The notes under the pieces are model-generated. The model made no database searches, was not told the origin of the DNA, and saw only the letters and a list, made by a program, of their open reading frames with translations. A DNA stretch of 64,000 nt, from contig NZ_SULJ01000006.1 in the NCBI RefSeq assembly GCF_007115105.1, forward strand, positions 124,498 through 188,497, written 5' to 3'. This DNA comes from Clostridium sp. HBUAS56010. Its GTDB lineage: Bacteria; Bacillota; Clostridia; Lachnospirales; Lachnospiraceae. Both the position numbers and the translations under genes were made by a program. Position 1 is the stretch's first letter, and each line of letters starts with the position of its first letter. Positions 34,628 to 42,751 of the stretch are shown here, piece by piece.

Positions 34628-34686
34628 CTTTGTTACCTTGGCGTCTCAGAAGAGCGCTTAGAGTCGTATACACAACATGAAAAAAC

Positions 34687-34706
34687 GACGGGAAATAAAT
34701 CCCGCC
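34687..34706 (-). terminator. Terminator of the Cro-regulator micro-operon
   Basis: GACGGGA (34687-34693) pairs with TCCCGCC (34700-34706) with one G-U pair; the minus strand continues with a T-run (complement of AAAAAAC). Lies 8 bp after the regulator stop. Confidence 0.65.
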
Positions 34707-34714
34707 ATTTTTTA

Positions 34715-34915
34715 TCAATTGTCTAATTCGAAGATTTCTTCAACAGGCGTTTTTAATAATTTTGCAAGCTTCATAGCCAGTTCAAGAGTTGGATTATACT
34801 TATTGTTCTCAATTGCATTAATGGTCTGACGTGTAACGCCCAATTCTTTTGCCATGTCCTCTTGTCTTAAACCAGTCTGTTTACGCAGTTCCTTGATTTT
34901 ATTTCTCATTTTCAT
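34715..34915 (-). CDS. Cro/CI-type (XRE) transcriptional regulator
   Basis: 66 residues, essentially one HTH_3 domain: IKELRKQTGLRQEDMAKELG, then TRQTINAIENNKYNPTLELA. Short regulators of this kind (YozG-like) often control a neighbouring membrane protein. Its start overlaps the 72-residue membrane protein gene by 17 bp. Predicted target is the twin inverted repeats at 35219-35286. Confidence 0.87.
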   Translation of the reverse strand: MKMRNKIKELRKQTGLRQEDMAKELGVTRQTINAIENNKYNPTLELAMKLAKLLKTPVEEIFELDN

Positions 34916-35117
34916 TCAGTTTCCATTTAAGAAATTTGCTGATTACCAGGTAAATCAGGTTTTGTGTAATAAGCAAAAAGAATGCGGGCGAATTAAAATC
35001 TTCATGCTTAATATACCCATATACGGTCCATACAAATAGAAACAAGACAGTATAAAACCACGCCCATTTCATTGCTCGTAAAGCAACAGACAATTCCATT
35101 TCGTTCATCTTTCTCAT
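34899..35117 (-). CDS. Small two-helix membrane protein
   Basis: 72 residues with two hydrophobic helices (about 16-35 and 45-62) and charged ends (MRKMNEMEL, KWKLNENEK). No named family recognised; similar proteins are regularly encoded just upstream of YozG-type regulators in Firmicutes. Ribosome site AGGAGG eight bases before the ATG, 13 bp after the stop of a 23-residue peptide gene. Confidence 0.65.
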   Translation of the reverse strand: MRKMNEMELSVALRAMKWAWFYTVLFLFVWTVYGYIKHEDFNSPAFFLLITQNLIYLVISKFLKWKLNENEK

Positions 35118-35130
35118 AGATATGCCTCCT

Positions 35131-35202
35131 TTAAATTAGTAGTTTGCCTACAGCTACAATCAATGCTGAATAAATAAAAGTACTAAGCAAGAATTTTTTC
35201 AT
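35131..35202 (-). CDS. 23-residue hydrophobic peptide
   Basis: MKKFLLSTFIYSALIVAVGK then LLI; a lysine-tagged single hydrophobic helix. It has a strong GAGGAGA ribosome site and lies directly downstream of a good promoter with two operators, and its stop is followed by AGGAGG of the next gene. Could be a membrane-active peptide (toxin or signal) controlled by the downstream Cro-type protein; that function is speculation. Confidence 0.55.
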   Translation of the reverse strand: MKKFLLSTFIYSALIVAVGKLLI

Positions 35203-35218
35203 AGTTAATCTCCTCGAT

Positions 35219-35286
35219 AAATGTCAAACATATTTTACATTTATAGTATAGCACAGCCAGCTCTAATGTCAAGAACATTTGACATT
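35219..35286 (-). promoter_or_regulatory. Micro-operon promoter flanked by two operators
   Basis: Inverted repeat 1, AATGTCAA-GAACAT-TTGACATT (35265-35286), is perfect and its TTGACA is the minus-strand -35; 16 bp further comes -10 TATACT (complement of about 35246-35251). Inverted repeat 2, AAATGT ... ACATTT (35219-35242), has the same half-site and lies over the transcript start. Binding of the downstream regulator to both would shut the promoter. Confidence 0.7.
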
Positions 35287-35463
35287 TATACTTGAATAAA
35301 TTGAGGACATCTACTTTCATTCCACTCTTCTGTAGTCAATTATTCTTTATCTATAACTACTATGTCTAGCACTCACGGATCGTCTGAACGCACTAACGGG
35401 TGTTGCAGCAAATATAGTAATCCGTATTAAAGTTGATGATGTCTGGCGCAATTATCTATTTCT

Positions 35464-35640
35464 TACCATCAGCGTTTCTTCTTATCTGTTTTGATTTTTG
35501 ATATAGGAAAAGCCGCTACTTCCGTGATGGCTTAGTATAAATAGTTCACTTTGGTACAAGGTTGAGGTATACTTGTTATAAGATAAAAAGTATATAGCTC
35601 ATGGCATTGCTTTAGCTGTTACAAAGAGTAACGTCGGCTA
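35464..35640 (+). pseudogene. Ghost copy of the remnant/GNAT junction
   Basis: This stretch is a diverged copy of 26241-26370 and beyond: it includes the 5' end of the minus-strand element gene (with internal stops) and, on the plus strand, YIAHGIALAVTKSN, matching the acetyl-CoA loop YQNKGIATAVTDSL of the broken GNAT gene. An inverted repeat GTCGGCTA/TAGCCGAC (35633-35659) marks its end. From 35287 to 35463 I see nothing else. Confidence 0.5.
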
Positions 35641-35696
35641 GATATATAATTTAGCCGACCAATGGGTGCTTACGGAATCTGAAACAAGATTTTATT

Positions 35697-35798
35697 ATGG
35701 ATACTGATAAAATAAGGACATTACTGGGGTACAAAGAAACAGATTCTCTGGATGATGCCTTGTCAAATACGATTCAATGGGAACAAAATAGTCATTAA
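35697..35798 (+). pseudogene. 3' end of a nucleotide-sugar epimerase-like gene
   Basis: MDTDKIRTLLGYKETDSLDD, then ALSNTIQWEQNSH. K-I-R-x-x-L-G-Y-x-E near the C-terminus is typical of NAD-dependent epimerase/dehydratases. Only 33 residues remain and no promoter or ribosome site is seen, so it is a fragment. Confidence 0.4.
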
Positions 35799-35847
35799 AT
35801 TGCTTAAAAAGGGTATAACCCAAAACTTAAATTCAAGTGGTGCTACT

Positions 35848-35900
35848 ATGGTAAAAACGAACAATGTCGCCTCCTAAAATCATATTCAAAACTTTAGGAG
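35848..35900 (+). promoter_or_regulatory. Chloramphenicol-inducible leader peptide and attenuator
   Basis: ATG at 35848 opens a nine-codon peptide MVKTNNVAS ending in TAA (35875-35877). Its first four residues equal those of the known cat-86 stall peptide (MVKTD). CTCCTAAA (35871-35878), overlapping the last leader codons, can pair with TTTAGGAG (35893-35900), which contains the ribosome site of the cat gene 10 bp before its ATG. A ribosome stalled by chloramphenicol in the leader would open the hairpin, the classical translation attenuation mechanism. Confidence 0.85.
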
Positions 35901-35910
35901 ACTAATAATT

Positions 35911-36558
35911 ATGAACTTTATTGAAATACCAATGGAACAATGGACCAGAAAAACTCACTACGAGCAATATAAAAACAATGTGCGGTGCTCCTTTAGCGTG
36001 ACTGTGGATATTGATATTTCCAATCTGCTCACACGATTAAAGGAACGAGGGCTAAAATCTTACCCCGCACAAATCTATATGCTCTCCACCATTGTGAATC
36101 ATTTTCCAGAGTTTCGCATGACAACCAATGAAGATGGGCATTTAGGATATTGGGATACGACGTATCCCATGTATACAGTTTTGAACTCTGACACCCAAAC
36201 ATTCTCAGCGGTGTGGACAAAGTATGATACATACTTTGAAAAATTCTATCAGGCATATTTGCGGGATTCGAAACAGTATGTCAATGGAGAACTTTTTCCG
36301 CAAAAGGACACTCCCCGGAATGTTTTTAATATATCCAGTGTACCGTGGCTGGATTTCACAGCGTTCAACATAAATGTTTTTTCCGATGGCAGCTATCTGC
36401 TACCCATAATCACCATTGGAAGATACAAAAAGCAGGACGACAAAACATTGATGCCTCTTGCTATCCAGTGCCACCATACCGTTTGCGACGGTTATCATGT
36501 AGGGAGATTCGTAGAAGCCTTACGCAACATGGCGTTGAATCCTGAACACTGGTTATAA
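35911..36558 (+). CDS. cat: Type A chloramphenicol O-acetyltransferase
   Basis: 215 residues, normal for CatA trimers. The catalytic histidine is in CHHTVCDGYHVGRFVEAL near 190 (family HHAVCDGFH), and the N-terminus WTRKTHYEQY, with FPEFRMTTNEDG and TFSAVWTKYD, are family hallmarks. It acetylates the 3-hydroxyl of chloramphenicol with acetyl-CoA. Expression is probably drug-inducible through the leader peptide just upstream. The gene lies near the right end of the decayed island, and cat genes of this type are usually plasmid- or transposon-borne. Confidence 0.94.
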   Translation: MNFIEIPMEQWTRKTHYEQYKNNVRCSFSVTVDIDISNLLTRLKERGLKSYPAQIYMLSTIVNHFPEFRMTTNEDGHLGYWDTTYPMYTVLNSDTQTFSAVWTKYDTYFEKFYQAYLRDSKQYVNGELFPQKDTPRNVFNISSVPWLDFTAFNINVFSDGSYLLPIITIGRYKKQDDKTLMPLAIQCHHTVCDGYHVGRFVEALRNMALNPEHWL

Positions 36559-36566
36559 GGTGGCAG

Positions 36567-36650
36567 TTACAATAAAAAAGAAATTGAAATACAGGGTTTT
36601 GTAGATATTCCAGAAAGTCTCTCGTTTGATGAGTTTCATGCGGGTTTTTC
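36567..36650 (+). pseudogene. Ghost of the small conserved protein
   Basis: KKEIEIQGFVDIPESLSFDE aligns with RKEIEIQGCVEIPKSLSLDE at 26919. It starts 9 bp after cat and degenerates after about 25 residues. Shows the 26-27 kb module once existed here too. Confidence 0.5.
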
Positions 36651-36735
36651 TTGGTTATATGGTATGTTAAAGTTGCTTTAATATTCTCATTGAAACTTGT
36701 CCGCAAATAACCCGAAATTGTTTTGGGAGCAATTC

Positions 36736-36766
36736 CACGTGGGGTCGAATCCCACCGTCTCCGCTA
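36736..36766 (+). repeat. Partial tRNA-Ser 3' end (att-like copy)
   Basis: Matches the tRNA-Ser 3' end at 22374-22404 in 28 of 31 positions, including the T-loop GTCGAATCCC and the CTCCGC end; the 5' part of the tRNA is absent. It marks the probable far end of the island. A hairpin terminator (AGCCTT ... AAGGCT, 36775-36801) with a T-rich tail follows, perhaps the original downstream flank. The rest of 36802-36942 shows no gene. Confidence 0.7.
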
Positions 36767-36942
36767 GAAAACCCAGCCTTGAAACGAAATGTTTTAAGGC
36801 TCTTCTTTTTATTTTTGTTAAATCTTTTGGAACGGTTGCATAAGCCAAATTAACACCTCTTGAAAAACATTTTAATTACTTATTGAAAAAATTTTTATAA
36901 GCTGTTAGTCTTGAGCTATCCCACACGAAAGGACGATATAAA

Positions 36943-37395
36943 TTGAACATTCATGTTGAACATATCCATGCCAGTAAAATAGTGTATATGCGCCGTACCG
37001 GCGCATATGGTGAGCAGAATTATAAGCTCATGCAAAATATGAAAGAATGGATACACAGTCATAATCTTTGGAATGAAAACAGCGCTGTGTACGGGATCGC
37101 CCAAGACAACGCTGCGACTACACCGCCAGAACAATGCAGATATGATGTTTGCTTTGTTACCGACAGCTCATTTAATGATACTGCTGTCCATCACGGAGAA
37201 TTGCCGTCAGGGGCATACCTTGTTTTTGAAATTCCGCACACCGCAGAAGAAGTCGGACGCTTCTGGGACTCTATTGGTGAAGCACTGCAAAAAGAGGACA
37301 AACAGATTGATGAAAGCCGCCCCATATTGGAACGCTACCAAATTGTACTTGTTGAAAAAGGACACTGCGAATTTTGCGTTCCCATCTTCCTTTAG
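36943..37395 (+). CDS. GyrI-like small-molecule-binding protein
   Basis: 150 residues that form a stand-alone GyrI/AraC effector-binding domain: YMRRTGAYGEQNYKLMQ, YDVCFVTDSSF, GAYLVFEIPHTAEEVGRFWD and CEFCVPIFL at the end. Such proteins bind hydrophobic drugs or inhibit gyrase. Starts at TTG (36943) with AAAGGA about 9 bp upstream; no in-frame ATG lies near. Homologous to the C-terminal part of the regulator at 28303. Confidence 0.8.
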   Translation: MNIHVEHIHASKIVYMRRTGAYGEQNYKLMQNMKEWIHSHNLWNENSAVYGIAQDNAATTPPEQCRYDVCFVTDSSFNDTAVHHGELPSGAYLVFEIPHTAEEVGRFWDSIGEALQKEDKQIDESRPILERYQIVLVEKGHCEFCVPIFL

Positions 37396-37480
37396 TATAC
37401 CGTAAACAGGCTCTTTGCCAGGCTGATACGTTCCTGCTTCAATATACGATACAGTTTGATACCGTTCTGTATATAAAATA

Positions 37481-37506
37481 AGGGGCTGCATCTGACAGCA
37501 GCCCCT
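37481..37506. terminator. GC-rich hairpin
   Basis: AGGGGCTGC (37481-37489) pairs with GCAGCCCCT (37498-37506). On the plus strand CACTTATTTT follows. It would end the GyrI-like gene and lies between convergent units. Confidence 0.65.
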
Positions 37507-37514
37507 CACTTATT

Positions 37515-37650
37515 TTAATAATAATAAATTTTTTTTCTTATGGCATACTCTGAAAGAAAATACTCCTCTGCAAGTTGTTCAAAAGAAATCATACTATAAA
37601 ATTTCCTGATAATTTCTCTGTTCCTTGCGTCTTTCTCTTTTCTATATCTT
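37515..37650 (-). pseudogene. CD3324-like regulator, C-terminal remnant
   Basis: Read on the minus strand: [20 protein letters not shown], then FEQLAEEYFLSEYAIRKKIY. The R-N-x-E-I-x-x-K-F and L-A-x-x-Y-x-L-S pattern matches the helix-turn-helix end of CD3324-type proteins. It has no start and its 5' end lies in the tail of the acetyltransferase gene. Confidence 0.4.
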
Positions 37651-38280
37651 TTTTAATTCTTCAATATTCCCTGCTTGTATATGTGGTAAACCATGAGATA
37701 GTTTCTCTAAAGACCAGTCCCACCACCTAAGTAAAAGTAATTCAGCGATTATTTCATTGCTAAATCTTTTCTTTATGGTTTTTGCTGGTATCCCACCTAC
37801 TACAGTATAGGATGGAACATCCTTTGTCACTACGGCACGAGTACCGATAATCGCTCCATCTCCTATGGTTACTCCCGACATAATAATAGCTTCATATCCA
37901 ATCCAAACGTCATTACCAATCGTAATGTCGCCTTTATTGTCCCATGCGGCTGCAATATCTTTTTTATCTAACCCCCATTCCTCATAAAACAGAGGAAACG
38001 TATAAGTGGACAGTGACTTCTGTGCATGGTTAGCACTGGTGAATATAAATTTTGCACCACACGCAATGGAACAAAATCTGCCTACAACCAACCTGTCTTC
38101 GTTAATTGGATAATGGTATAGCACATTCCTTCTTTGAAAATTCCTTGGGTCATTATAAAAATCATTATAGATCGTATACTCACCGATTTGAATGTTGGGA
38201 TTATCAATCACATTTTTCAAATATATGGTTTGAGAATCATTTTTTCTCGGATAAATTTTTTTACTATCTGGAATAGTCAT
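37642..38280 (-). CDS. CatB/Vat-type xenobiotic O-acetyltransferase
   Basis: 212 residues with left-handed beta-helix hexapeptides ([46 protein letters not shown]). The active-site histidine is in [16 protein letters not shown] near 82, and LLRWWDW near 190 is a family hallmark. Members acetylate streptogramin A or chloramphenicol; the choice cannot be made from sequence. It shares the family with the gene at 45205. Single gene, minus strand. Confidence 0.85.
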   Translation of the reverse strand: MTIPDSKKIYPRKNDSQTIYLKNVIDNPNIQIGEYTIYNDFYNDPRNFQRRNVLYHYPINEDRLVVGRFCSIACGAKFIFTSANHAQKSLSTYTFPLFYEEWGLDKKDIAAAWDNKGDITIGNDVWIGYEAIIMSGVTIGDGAIIGTRAVVTKDVPSYTVVGGIPAKTIKKRFSNEIIAELLLLRWWDWSLEKLSHGLPHIQAGNIEELKKI

Positions 38281-38521
38281 AACTTTTCTCCTATCGTTTT
38301 ATACTAATGTTTCATAGACTATCCCAGTAATTACAATGCAACGCCTCATTTTAACCACCTTTCAAAAAGAATATAATGTAAATTATAGTATATTTGCCGT
38401 AGCAAGCATAGAAATCACAAATCTGAAGATAAGTTTACGCAGCCATGGCATATGGAAACCCCTTTCTTTTCTCTAATTCTTATAGTAAAATAAATTCATA
38501 CTAAGCTGTGGGGGAAATACT

Positions 38522-38980
38522 ATGGAAAATTATAAGCCTGAAGAATTAACCGAAGCACTCCGTGCCATCAATTCCATCATTCATAAATGTGAAATTGCGC
38601 AGAAAAAGTTCCCGGAGGGAAAGTCACAGCATACGCTTCTGAAAAACAGATTAAAAACAATGTATATTTCAAAAGCATTGATTACCGAGGCACTGTCTAA
38701 AATAAAGCCATTCGCTGAACAACAATCGTTATCTGATAATAACTGCAATTCTGATCTGCTGCTTTCAAACTTGGATCATCTGCATACCACGGATTTGGGA
38801 GCCGAGCGTATTCGGAAGAATCTACATTTGGACACAGATGATGTGGTCGACTGGTGCAGAGAAAAGATCAAAGCATCAAATGCCAGCATCACAAGAAAGG
38901 GCAAGAACTGGTATATCACCGTGGACACCTGCAAAATTACTGTAAATGCCTACAGCTACACCATCATCACCGCCCACTGA
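38522..38980 (+). CDS. DUF3781 protein with an extra N-terminal helical domain
   Basis: 152 residues. The C-terminal half (about 75-152) is DUF3781: LDHLHTTDLGAERIRKNL, DDVVDWCREKI, GKNWYITVDTCKITVNAYSY. The N-terminal 65 residues (EALRAINSIIHKCEIAQKKF, SQHTLLKNRLKTMYIS) form a predicted helical pair that I know as a separate small clostridial protein, so the gene looks like a fusion. Neither part has a known function. GGGGGAAA precedes the ATG. Confidence 0.75.
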   Translation: MENYKPEELTEALRAINSIIHKCEIAQKKFPEGKSQHTLLKNRLKTMYISKALITEALSKIKPFAEQQSLSDNNCNSDLLLSNLDHLHTTDLGAERIRKNLHLDTDDVVDWCREKIKASNASITRKGKNWYITVDTCKITVNAYSYTIITAH

Positions 38981-39089
38981 CGAGGTTTTTCAATGATGTT
39001 TCTTGACACATAGAAACCACCTATTCGCTGTAAGTTGACAATTTTTAATAGACCAGAAGCCCTGTTTTCTTTTGCTATAATATTATATT

Positions 39090-39335
39090 TTAGTTTTCGT
39101 ACAGCATAGCAATCTCTTGTATTCTGCGTTTCATATCCGTGCGTATATTAGAAGGCTCTAAGCATTCACATTTATTTCCAAATACGGTCCTATCGTTCTG
39201 TTCCCCAGCCAGGGATTAAGATCTATATCGATCTGATTTACTTTAAATTCTATGTCTTTCGCTTTATCGGGTGGAATAAAGCTCTTGACTTTTGCAAGGG
39301 CATTGACCACTATATATCTAATTAGTTGTAACAAA
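39090..39335 (-). pseudogene. WYL-type regulator, decayed C-terminal end
   Basis: Minus strand: VVNALAKVKSFIPPDKAKDI leads to a frameshift near 39180, after which GNKCECLEPSNIRTDMKRRI and a stop appear. The ending resembles WYL-domain (YafY) regulators (G-x-x-C-x-x-L-x-P-x-x-I-R). The N-terminal two thirds is missing. The rest of the 38981-39422 gap holds no gene. Confidence 0.4.
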
Positions 39336-39422
39336 ATTTCAAGTAAAGACTAATGACGCCGTACATCGAGAAAACCTTATAATATTAAGCAAAACGGCTA
39401 CTCACCAAGTAGCCGTTTACAC

Positions 39423-40442
39423 TTATTTCGTTTCCTTTTCCTTGATGGGGATTAGTAAATCAATTTGCAATATAGCAGACGGAGCTTTATAAGCATCAGG
39501 CATTTTCCGCCATTTGAAATAATTCTGCGGATTAAGGTGTTCTTCCATCATGCCATCCATATCGGCTGTTTTATCTAAATTGAAATCAAACCTATTGTTA
39601 TTTTCAATCCATTGCCATAATAGGTTCCATCTATCCCATTCACCCAACATGATACCATGCGCAGCATAAAGCCCGCCGGAAAAGTGCTTTTTTGTCAACG
39701 GCGCAGAAACATCCATATTGTCAGGGATCGTGACCCAGCGTTCATAACCATGATCGTCAGCAGGCATACCGTTATTTGAACCGTTGGGACTGTTAAATCC
39801 GTAATGCCTTAAATCAGGTTTAATTTGGAACAGATTGGTTTCTGAAATATACTTCTCAAGAATTTCATCTGTTTCCAGTTCCGGCGCATTGCCGCCAATG
39901 ACGTGTGCCGATGCCACTGTTGCCGGTGGTAGGTATACAATCCTCACATCCCTATCGGTGAGCCTATTCAATTTTTCATCCGCTTGTTTTAATTCATCCA
40001 TTGTTGCGCTCTCCTTTATATAATTTTTCGATAGAGAAAGTGAATTGACAATAGACAGCACAGATGAATCCATCAGCGTGCCGATTTCCAAATGGACATG
40101 GGCTTGTCTTTGTAATTCATCGGCAAGGCTAATAAGAATATTTTTTATTATAGAGAGTGCATTTATCTCGTCATCAAGCTCACTGATGTTCTGCCTAAAT
40201 ATCTCAATGGCTTCCGTTGCTTTTGGGTTGGAAAGGATTATGCTTATTTGCTTCATAGAAACACGCAGCTTACGTAGAATAATGATTTGTTGAAGTCGTT
40301 GCAGAGCGATTTCGTCGTACACGCGATATGCGTAATTTTCCTTTCGTGAACTCTGAATAAGCCCAACTTGCTCATAATATCTGAGCATACGAGCAGATAT
40401 TCCAAAGTCTTTTGACACTTGATTGATTGTCTGCAATTCCAT
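39423..40442 (-). CDS. MerR-family regulator with GyrI-like effector domain
   Basis: 339 residues from ATG 40442 (AAGGGAGGTG upstream). MerR winged helix 1-70 (TINQVSKDFGISARMLRYYE), coiled coil about 75-120, and a long C-terminal effector-binding domain (VRIVYLPPATVASAHVIGGN, then YERWVTIPDN). This is the BmrR-like plan for drug or small-molecule sensing. Divergent from a DJ-1/PfpI gene, which it probably controls. Confidence 0.88.
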   Translation of the reverse strand: MELQTINQVSKDFGISARMLRYYEQVGLIQSSRKENYAYRVYDEIALQRLQQIIILRKLRVSMKQISIILSNPKATEAIEIFRQNISELDDEINALSIIKNILISLADELQRQAHVHLEIGTLMDSSVLSIVNSLSLSKNYIKESATMDELKQADEKLNRLTDRDVRIVYLPPATVASAHVIGGNAPELETDEILEKYISETNLFQIKPDLRHYGFNSPNGSNNGMPADDHGYERWVTIPDNMDVSAPLTKKHFSGGLYAAHGIMLGEWDRWNLLWQWIENNNRFDFNLDKTADMDGMMEEHLNPQNYFKWRKMPDAYKAPSAILQIDLLIPIKEKETK

Positions 40443-40603
40443 TGTTTCACCTCCCTTCAAAAAAAGTATAAAGTGCGACACGGTGTTAGAGTCAATGGGT
40501 AAATGAAAAATATTTGAGATTTTTTTGAAAAATTCGTTCACCAATCCCATGATACAATAAAAAAGCAAACAAAACAACATGACACATTGAGTGGAGGAAA
40601 TTT

Positions 40604-41185
40604 ATGATTACAATCTATGTTTACATTCTTGATACTTTAGCCGACTGGGAATTGGGATATGTTACTTCGGAGCTGAATTCCGGTCGTTTTTTCAAAAAGG
40701 TCGCACCGGACATATCTCTTAAAACGGTTAGCTGCTCTAAGGATCCAATCCGTACAATGGGCGGATTGACTGTTGTGCCGGATTGCTTGATTGATGATAT
40801 GGTTGTGAATGAAACAAGTGCATTGCTACTGCCGGGTGCAAATACCTGGAACAACCCTAATCATGGAGCTATCATCGAAAAAGCGAGGGAGTTCCTTTCT
40901 GCTGGTGCATTGGTGGGTGCAATCTGCGGTGCCACTGCTGCACTTGCCAATGCAGGCATTTTGGACAACCGTCCGCATACCAGTAATGGAACTGGATTTC
41001 TTGAAATGGTTTCACCTGGTTATAAGGGGCAACGTTTTTATATTGACGATTCGTCTGTCGCAGATAATAATCTCATTACCGCCGGTTCTACCGGAGGTTT
41101 GCTGTGGACAAAGCAAATCATTAAGCATTTAAACGTGTTTCAACCCGATACATTAGAAGTATGGTATGATTACTTTCACACCTGA
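40604..41185 (+). CDS. DJ-1/PfpI-family protein
   Basis: 193 residues of the class I glutamine-amidotransferase-like fold. The nucleophilic elbow is VGAICGATAALANAG near 105-119 with the conserved cysteine; ALLLPGANTW and the HTSNGTGFLEM segment also fit. Members act as deglycases, proteases or stress proteins; specificity is unknown. GTGGAGG precedes the ATG. Likely regulated by the divergent MerR protein. Confidence 0.85.
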   Translation: MITIYVYILDTLADWELGYVTSELNSGRFFKKVAPDISLKTVSCSKDPIRTMGGLTVVPDCLIDDMVVNETSALLLPGANTWNNPNHGAIIEKAREFLSAGALVGAICGATAALANAGILDNRPHTSNGTGFLEMVSPGYKGQRFYIDDSSVADNNLITAGSTGGLLWTKQIIKHLNVFQPDTLEVWYDYFHT

Positions 41186-41414
41186 AATCATGAACATTTT
41201 TTTGCGCTGATGCAGACTTTGCCATCTGACAATAAACGTTGATACCCCTTATGACATTGAGCCAATGCACGTTTGTCGGTGCTCCTTCAAGCACAACACC
41301 ATGCTACCGTTTTATGAAAAAAAGCAGGAGAATGAAAGCGCACTCTGCACTTCTTCTCTCTGACTATTTAAGTTGGGTTTAAGATGTTGAATTTTAGGGA
41401 AGTATAGTTTTTAT

Positions 41415-41448
41415 AAGTTATAACTTTCTAATATATTATTTATAACTT
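41415..41448. repeat. Inverted repeat before the DUF4143 ATPase gene
   Basis: AAGTTATAA (41415-41423) and TTATAACTT (41440-41448) are perfect 9-bp arms in a very AT-rich promoter region. The rest of the 41186-41509 gap shows no gene. Confidence 0.5.
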
Positions 41449-41509
41449 GAAATCAATCCATATCTGCGATAACATAAATATCAATTATGGCAAAGGAGGT
41501 CTTTCTTCT

Positions 41510-42724
41510 ATGATTAATCGAGAGTTATATATGAGCCGCATACGTCCTTTTATCGGAAATGAGCTTGTTAAAGTTTTAACCGGTATCCGCCGCAGCGGAA
41601 AGTCCGTTATGCTGGATTTGATCAAGGAAGAGCTGGTCGCCTCCGGTGTGAATGAAGATCAGTTTATTTCTTTTAACTTTGAAAATATGAGCAACGCACA
41701 CCTTTGTTTTGCCGAGGCACTGCATGAGGAGGTCACTCGGCGAATAAATGGTATAGACGGGAAGTCATATCTTTTTTTTGATGAAATTCAGGAAGTCGCT
41801 GGCTGGGAAAAGTGCATCAATTCCTTTCGGGTAGAATTTAATTGTGATATCTATATCACCGGCTCAAACGCCAAACTGCTTTCGGGCGAGCTGGCCACAT
41901 ACCTTGCCGGGAGATATGTAGAATTTGTAATTTATCCCTTTTCCTTTAGAGAGTTCTCGGAGCTGTATCATACCGTTTTTCCTGATTTTGATTTGAGGGC
42001 AATGTTTACCCAATACCTTACCGATGGCGGGATGCCGTACTTGAGTAACCTCCGCTATGCCGAACAGCCAAGCCGTCAATATCTGCAAGACCTCTATAAT
42101 TCCATTGTGCTGAAAGATATCGTAAAACGCAACAGCATCCGTGATGTTGACCTGCTAGAGCGTATCATCGCATACATTACAGCAAACCTCGGAACTACTT
42201 TCTCCGCTACGGCGATTTCAAAATATCTTAAAAGTGAGGGACGCACTGTTGCACCGGAGACTATCCTCAACTACATCAAGGCCTGCGAGGACGCCTTTCT
42301 ATTTTATCGTGTCCGCAGACAGGACTTGCAGGGCAAGAAGATTCTCACCGTCAATGAAAAATACTATATTGCCGACCACGGAATCAGAGAGGCTGTTTTT
42401 GGTGGAAATATGAAGGACATCAACCTCATTTTTGAGAACATCGTGTATATGGAACTCCTGCGTCGAGGGTATAAGGTTACCGTTGGAAAAGCAGGAGAAA
42501 AAAAGATTGATTTTATTGCTGAAAAGCAAACGCAAAAGCTCTACGTTCAGGTAGCTTATCTGCTGGCATCCGAGGAAACCATCCAGCGTGAATTTTGCGC
42601 ATATGATACGGTCAGGGATAATTTCCCCAAGTACGTTGTGTCTTATGATGAATTCGATATGAGCAGGGACGGATTGAAGCATATGAATATTCGTGAGTTC
42701 CTGTTGTCTGAGCAATGGAATTGA
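41510..42724 (+). CDS. AAA ATPase with DUF4143 domain
   Basis: 404 residues from ATG 41510 (AAAGGAGG upstream). Walker A GIRRSGKSVML near 23, Walker B YLFFDEIQEV near 93, sensor ITGSNAKLL, then the DUF4143 region (about 200-400) with a PD-(D/E)xK-like core KKIDFIAEKQ near 330. Widespread in bacteria, often mobile; suspected roles in defence or toxin-antitoxin biology are unproven. It stands alone. Confidence 0.87.
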   Translation: MINRELYMSRIRPFIGNELVKVLTGIRRSGKSVMLDLIKEELVASGVNEDQFISFNFENMSNAHLCFAEALHEEVTRRINGIDGKSYLFFDEIQEVAGWEKCINSFRVEFNCDIYITGSNAKLLSGELATYLAGRYVEFVIYPFSFREFSELYHTVFPDFDLRAMFTQYLTDGGMPYLSNLRYAEQPSRQYLQDLYNSIVLKDIVKRNSIRDVDLLERIIAYITANLGTTFSATAISKYLKSEGRTVAPETILNYIKACEDAFLFYRVRRQDLQGKKILTVNEKYYIADHGIREAVFGGNMKDINLIFENIVYMELLRRGYKVTVGKAGEKKIDFIAEKQTQKLYVQVAYLLASEETIQREFCAYDTVRDNFPKYVVSYDEFDMSRDGLKHMNIREFLLSEQWN

Positions 42725-42751
42725 GTCTCTGCTCTCTCCATAGAAATAAAA

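Noticed and set aside
41186-41446. Intergenic stretch before the DUF4143 gene considered for a small RNA
   Set aside because: No convincing promoter-terminator pair or conserved fold can be seen by eye.
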